A stretch of DNA of 64,000 nucleotides, from NCBI GenBank assembly GCA_035443885.1, contig DAOMNO010000007.1, positions 62,001 through 126,000 on the forward strand. Direction: 5' to 3'. The notes beneath the pieces were generated by a model. It did no database searches and had not been told where the DNA came from. It saw only the letters and a list, made by a program, of their open reading frames with translations. Each line of letters starts with the position of its first letter. Position 1 is the stretch's first letter. The position numbers were made by a program, and so were the translations under genes. Source of the stretch: DAOMNO01 sp035443885 (lineage in GTDB: Bacteria > Planctomycetota > Phycisphaerae > Phycisphaerales > SM1A02). Positions 63,636-64,000 of this stretch are shown here, one piece after another.

Positions 63636-64000
63636 TCATCGATCACCGACGCCGACTTCCGAGTCCGACCGGGCGAGAACCTCGACCACGGAGGTGGCGC
63701 GTTCCGCCCCAAGAGCCTCAGCCGCCTCAGCCGCCTCGGCGTGCATCATGGACTCGTCATCCCGCTCCGAGAGCGGTACTTCGCCCAATGCCTTGACTTT
63801 CATCTTGACATAGGGATCGAAGCCGGTGCCTGCAGGGATGAGGTGGCCGAGCAGCACGTTCTCCTTGAGACCCGTGAGATCATCCACTGCACCGCGCAGA
63901 GCCGCTTCGGTGAGTACCTTCGTCGTTTCCTGGAAGGATGCGCCGGAGAGGAACGACTCGGACTGGAGCGAAGCCTTGGTGATGCCGAGCAGCAGTGTCT
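63636..64000 (-). CDS. rpoC: DNA-directed RNA polymerase subunit beta' (C-terminal part only)
   Basis: The last ~121 codons of rpoC; the gene continues beyond base 64000. Read towards the stop, it shows LLGITKASLQSESFLSGASF, QETTKVLTEAALRGAVDDLT, GLKENVLLGHLIPAGTGF and a divergent acidic tail rich in Glu and Ala that ends EVGVGDR. The SFLSGASFQETTKVL and GLKEN..LGHLIPAGTG blocks are diagnostic of beta' near the C-terminus. A strong terminator follows. Confidence 0.96.
   Translation of the reverse strand, partial: TLLLGITKASLQSESFLSGASFQETTKVLTEAALRGAVDDLTGLKENVLLGHLIPAGTGFDPYVKMKVKALGEVPLSERDDESMMHAEAAEAAEALGAERATSVVEVLARSDSEVGVGDR

Noticed and set aside
1..64000. CRISPR arrays, insertion sequences, prophage genes, rRNA
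   Set aside because: No regularly spaced repeats, transposase motifs, phage structural genes or rRNA segments were found by reading the window.

Overview
The window is a GC-rich chromosomal segment without rRNA, insertion sequences or CRISPR arrays. It most likely comes from the Planctomycetota, probably class Phycisphaerae. The support is indirect: a secreted protein ending in two dockerin-like repeats of the VDVLDLLxLLGEWG type, Tat-exported Gfo/Idh/MocA oxidoreductases, a DUF1570 protein, Cys-rich GACC...GGTFxGxGTxC modules, and a Ser/Thr kinase paired with a PP2C phosphatase. There is no 16S gene here to settle it. Coding density is high, and many adjacent genes overlap by ATGA, GTGA or TGATG, which suggests translational coupling.

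Layout, left to right. 1-6.9 kb is all minus strand: 5'-complete but truncated mreB, a tiny membrane protein, a coiled-coil membrane protein with an MreC-like C-terminus, a HEAT-repeat lipoprotein, lnt, a pilin-like protein and a small transaldolase. A 750-bp non-coding stretch follows, then rpmF-plsX-fabH (7.6-9.9 kb, plus). 10.0-14.3 kb (minus) is a coupled four-gene operon: Tat Gfo/Idh oxidoreductase, ApbE flavin transferase, a second Tat Gfo/Idh protein and a CxxCH membrane protein. 14.4-17.9 kb holds tRNA-Leu, a 1068-aa membrane protein of unknown function and tRNA-Arg. 18-24.2 kb (minus) is rpe, a TlpA-like thioredoxin, pgk, a DUF4349 anti-sigma candidate, an ECF sigma factor split between two frames, and tyrS. 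24.3-28.6 kb has an exported superoxide dismutase, a membrane protein, pheS and the dockerin-tailed secreted protein. 28.6-32.4 kb is an operon of zinc-ribbon kinase, PP2C phosphatase and succinate-semialdehyde dehydrogenase.

32.5-41 kb is mixed metabolism: a LigD-phosphoesterase-like protein, a small Cse60-like protein, a sugar isomerase, an SDR, an EamA transporter with a Rieske ferredoxin, an acyl-CoA carboxylase beta subunit, a PilT-type ATPase, a BshB1-like deacetylase and galactokinase. 41-46.3 kb has an ankyrin protein, a Na/Pi cotransporter with PhoU, and MgtE. 46.4-54 kb has two secreted HExxH-type proteins, a LolA-like protein, a RelA/SpoT-type HD protein, a cyclophilin and FabF. 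54.3-59.7 kb is a coupled pair: a coiled-coil membrane protein and a double von Willebrand factor A membrane protein. 59.9-63.3 kb encodes a 1151-aa secreted protein whose subtilisin-like fold has lost all three catalytic residues. The window ends in the C-terminus of rpoC.

Housekeeping genes (mreB, rpmF, plsX, fabH, fabF, pgk, rpe, tyrS, pheS, rpoC) show a core chromosomal region. The more unusual elements are the ApbE/Gfo-Idh/CxxCH operon, the kinase with four zinc ribbons, the pseudo-subtilase, the frameshifted sigma factor, the tRNA-flanked giant gene and an orphan terminator with a small ORF near 54.1 kb.
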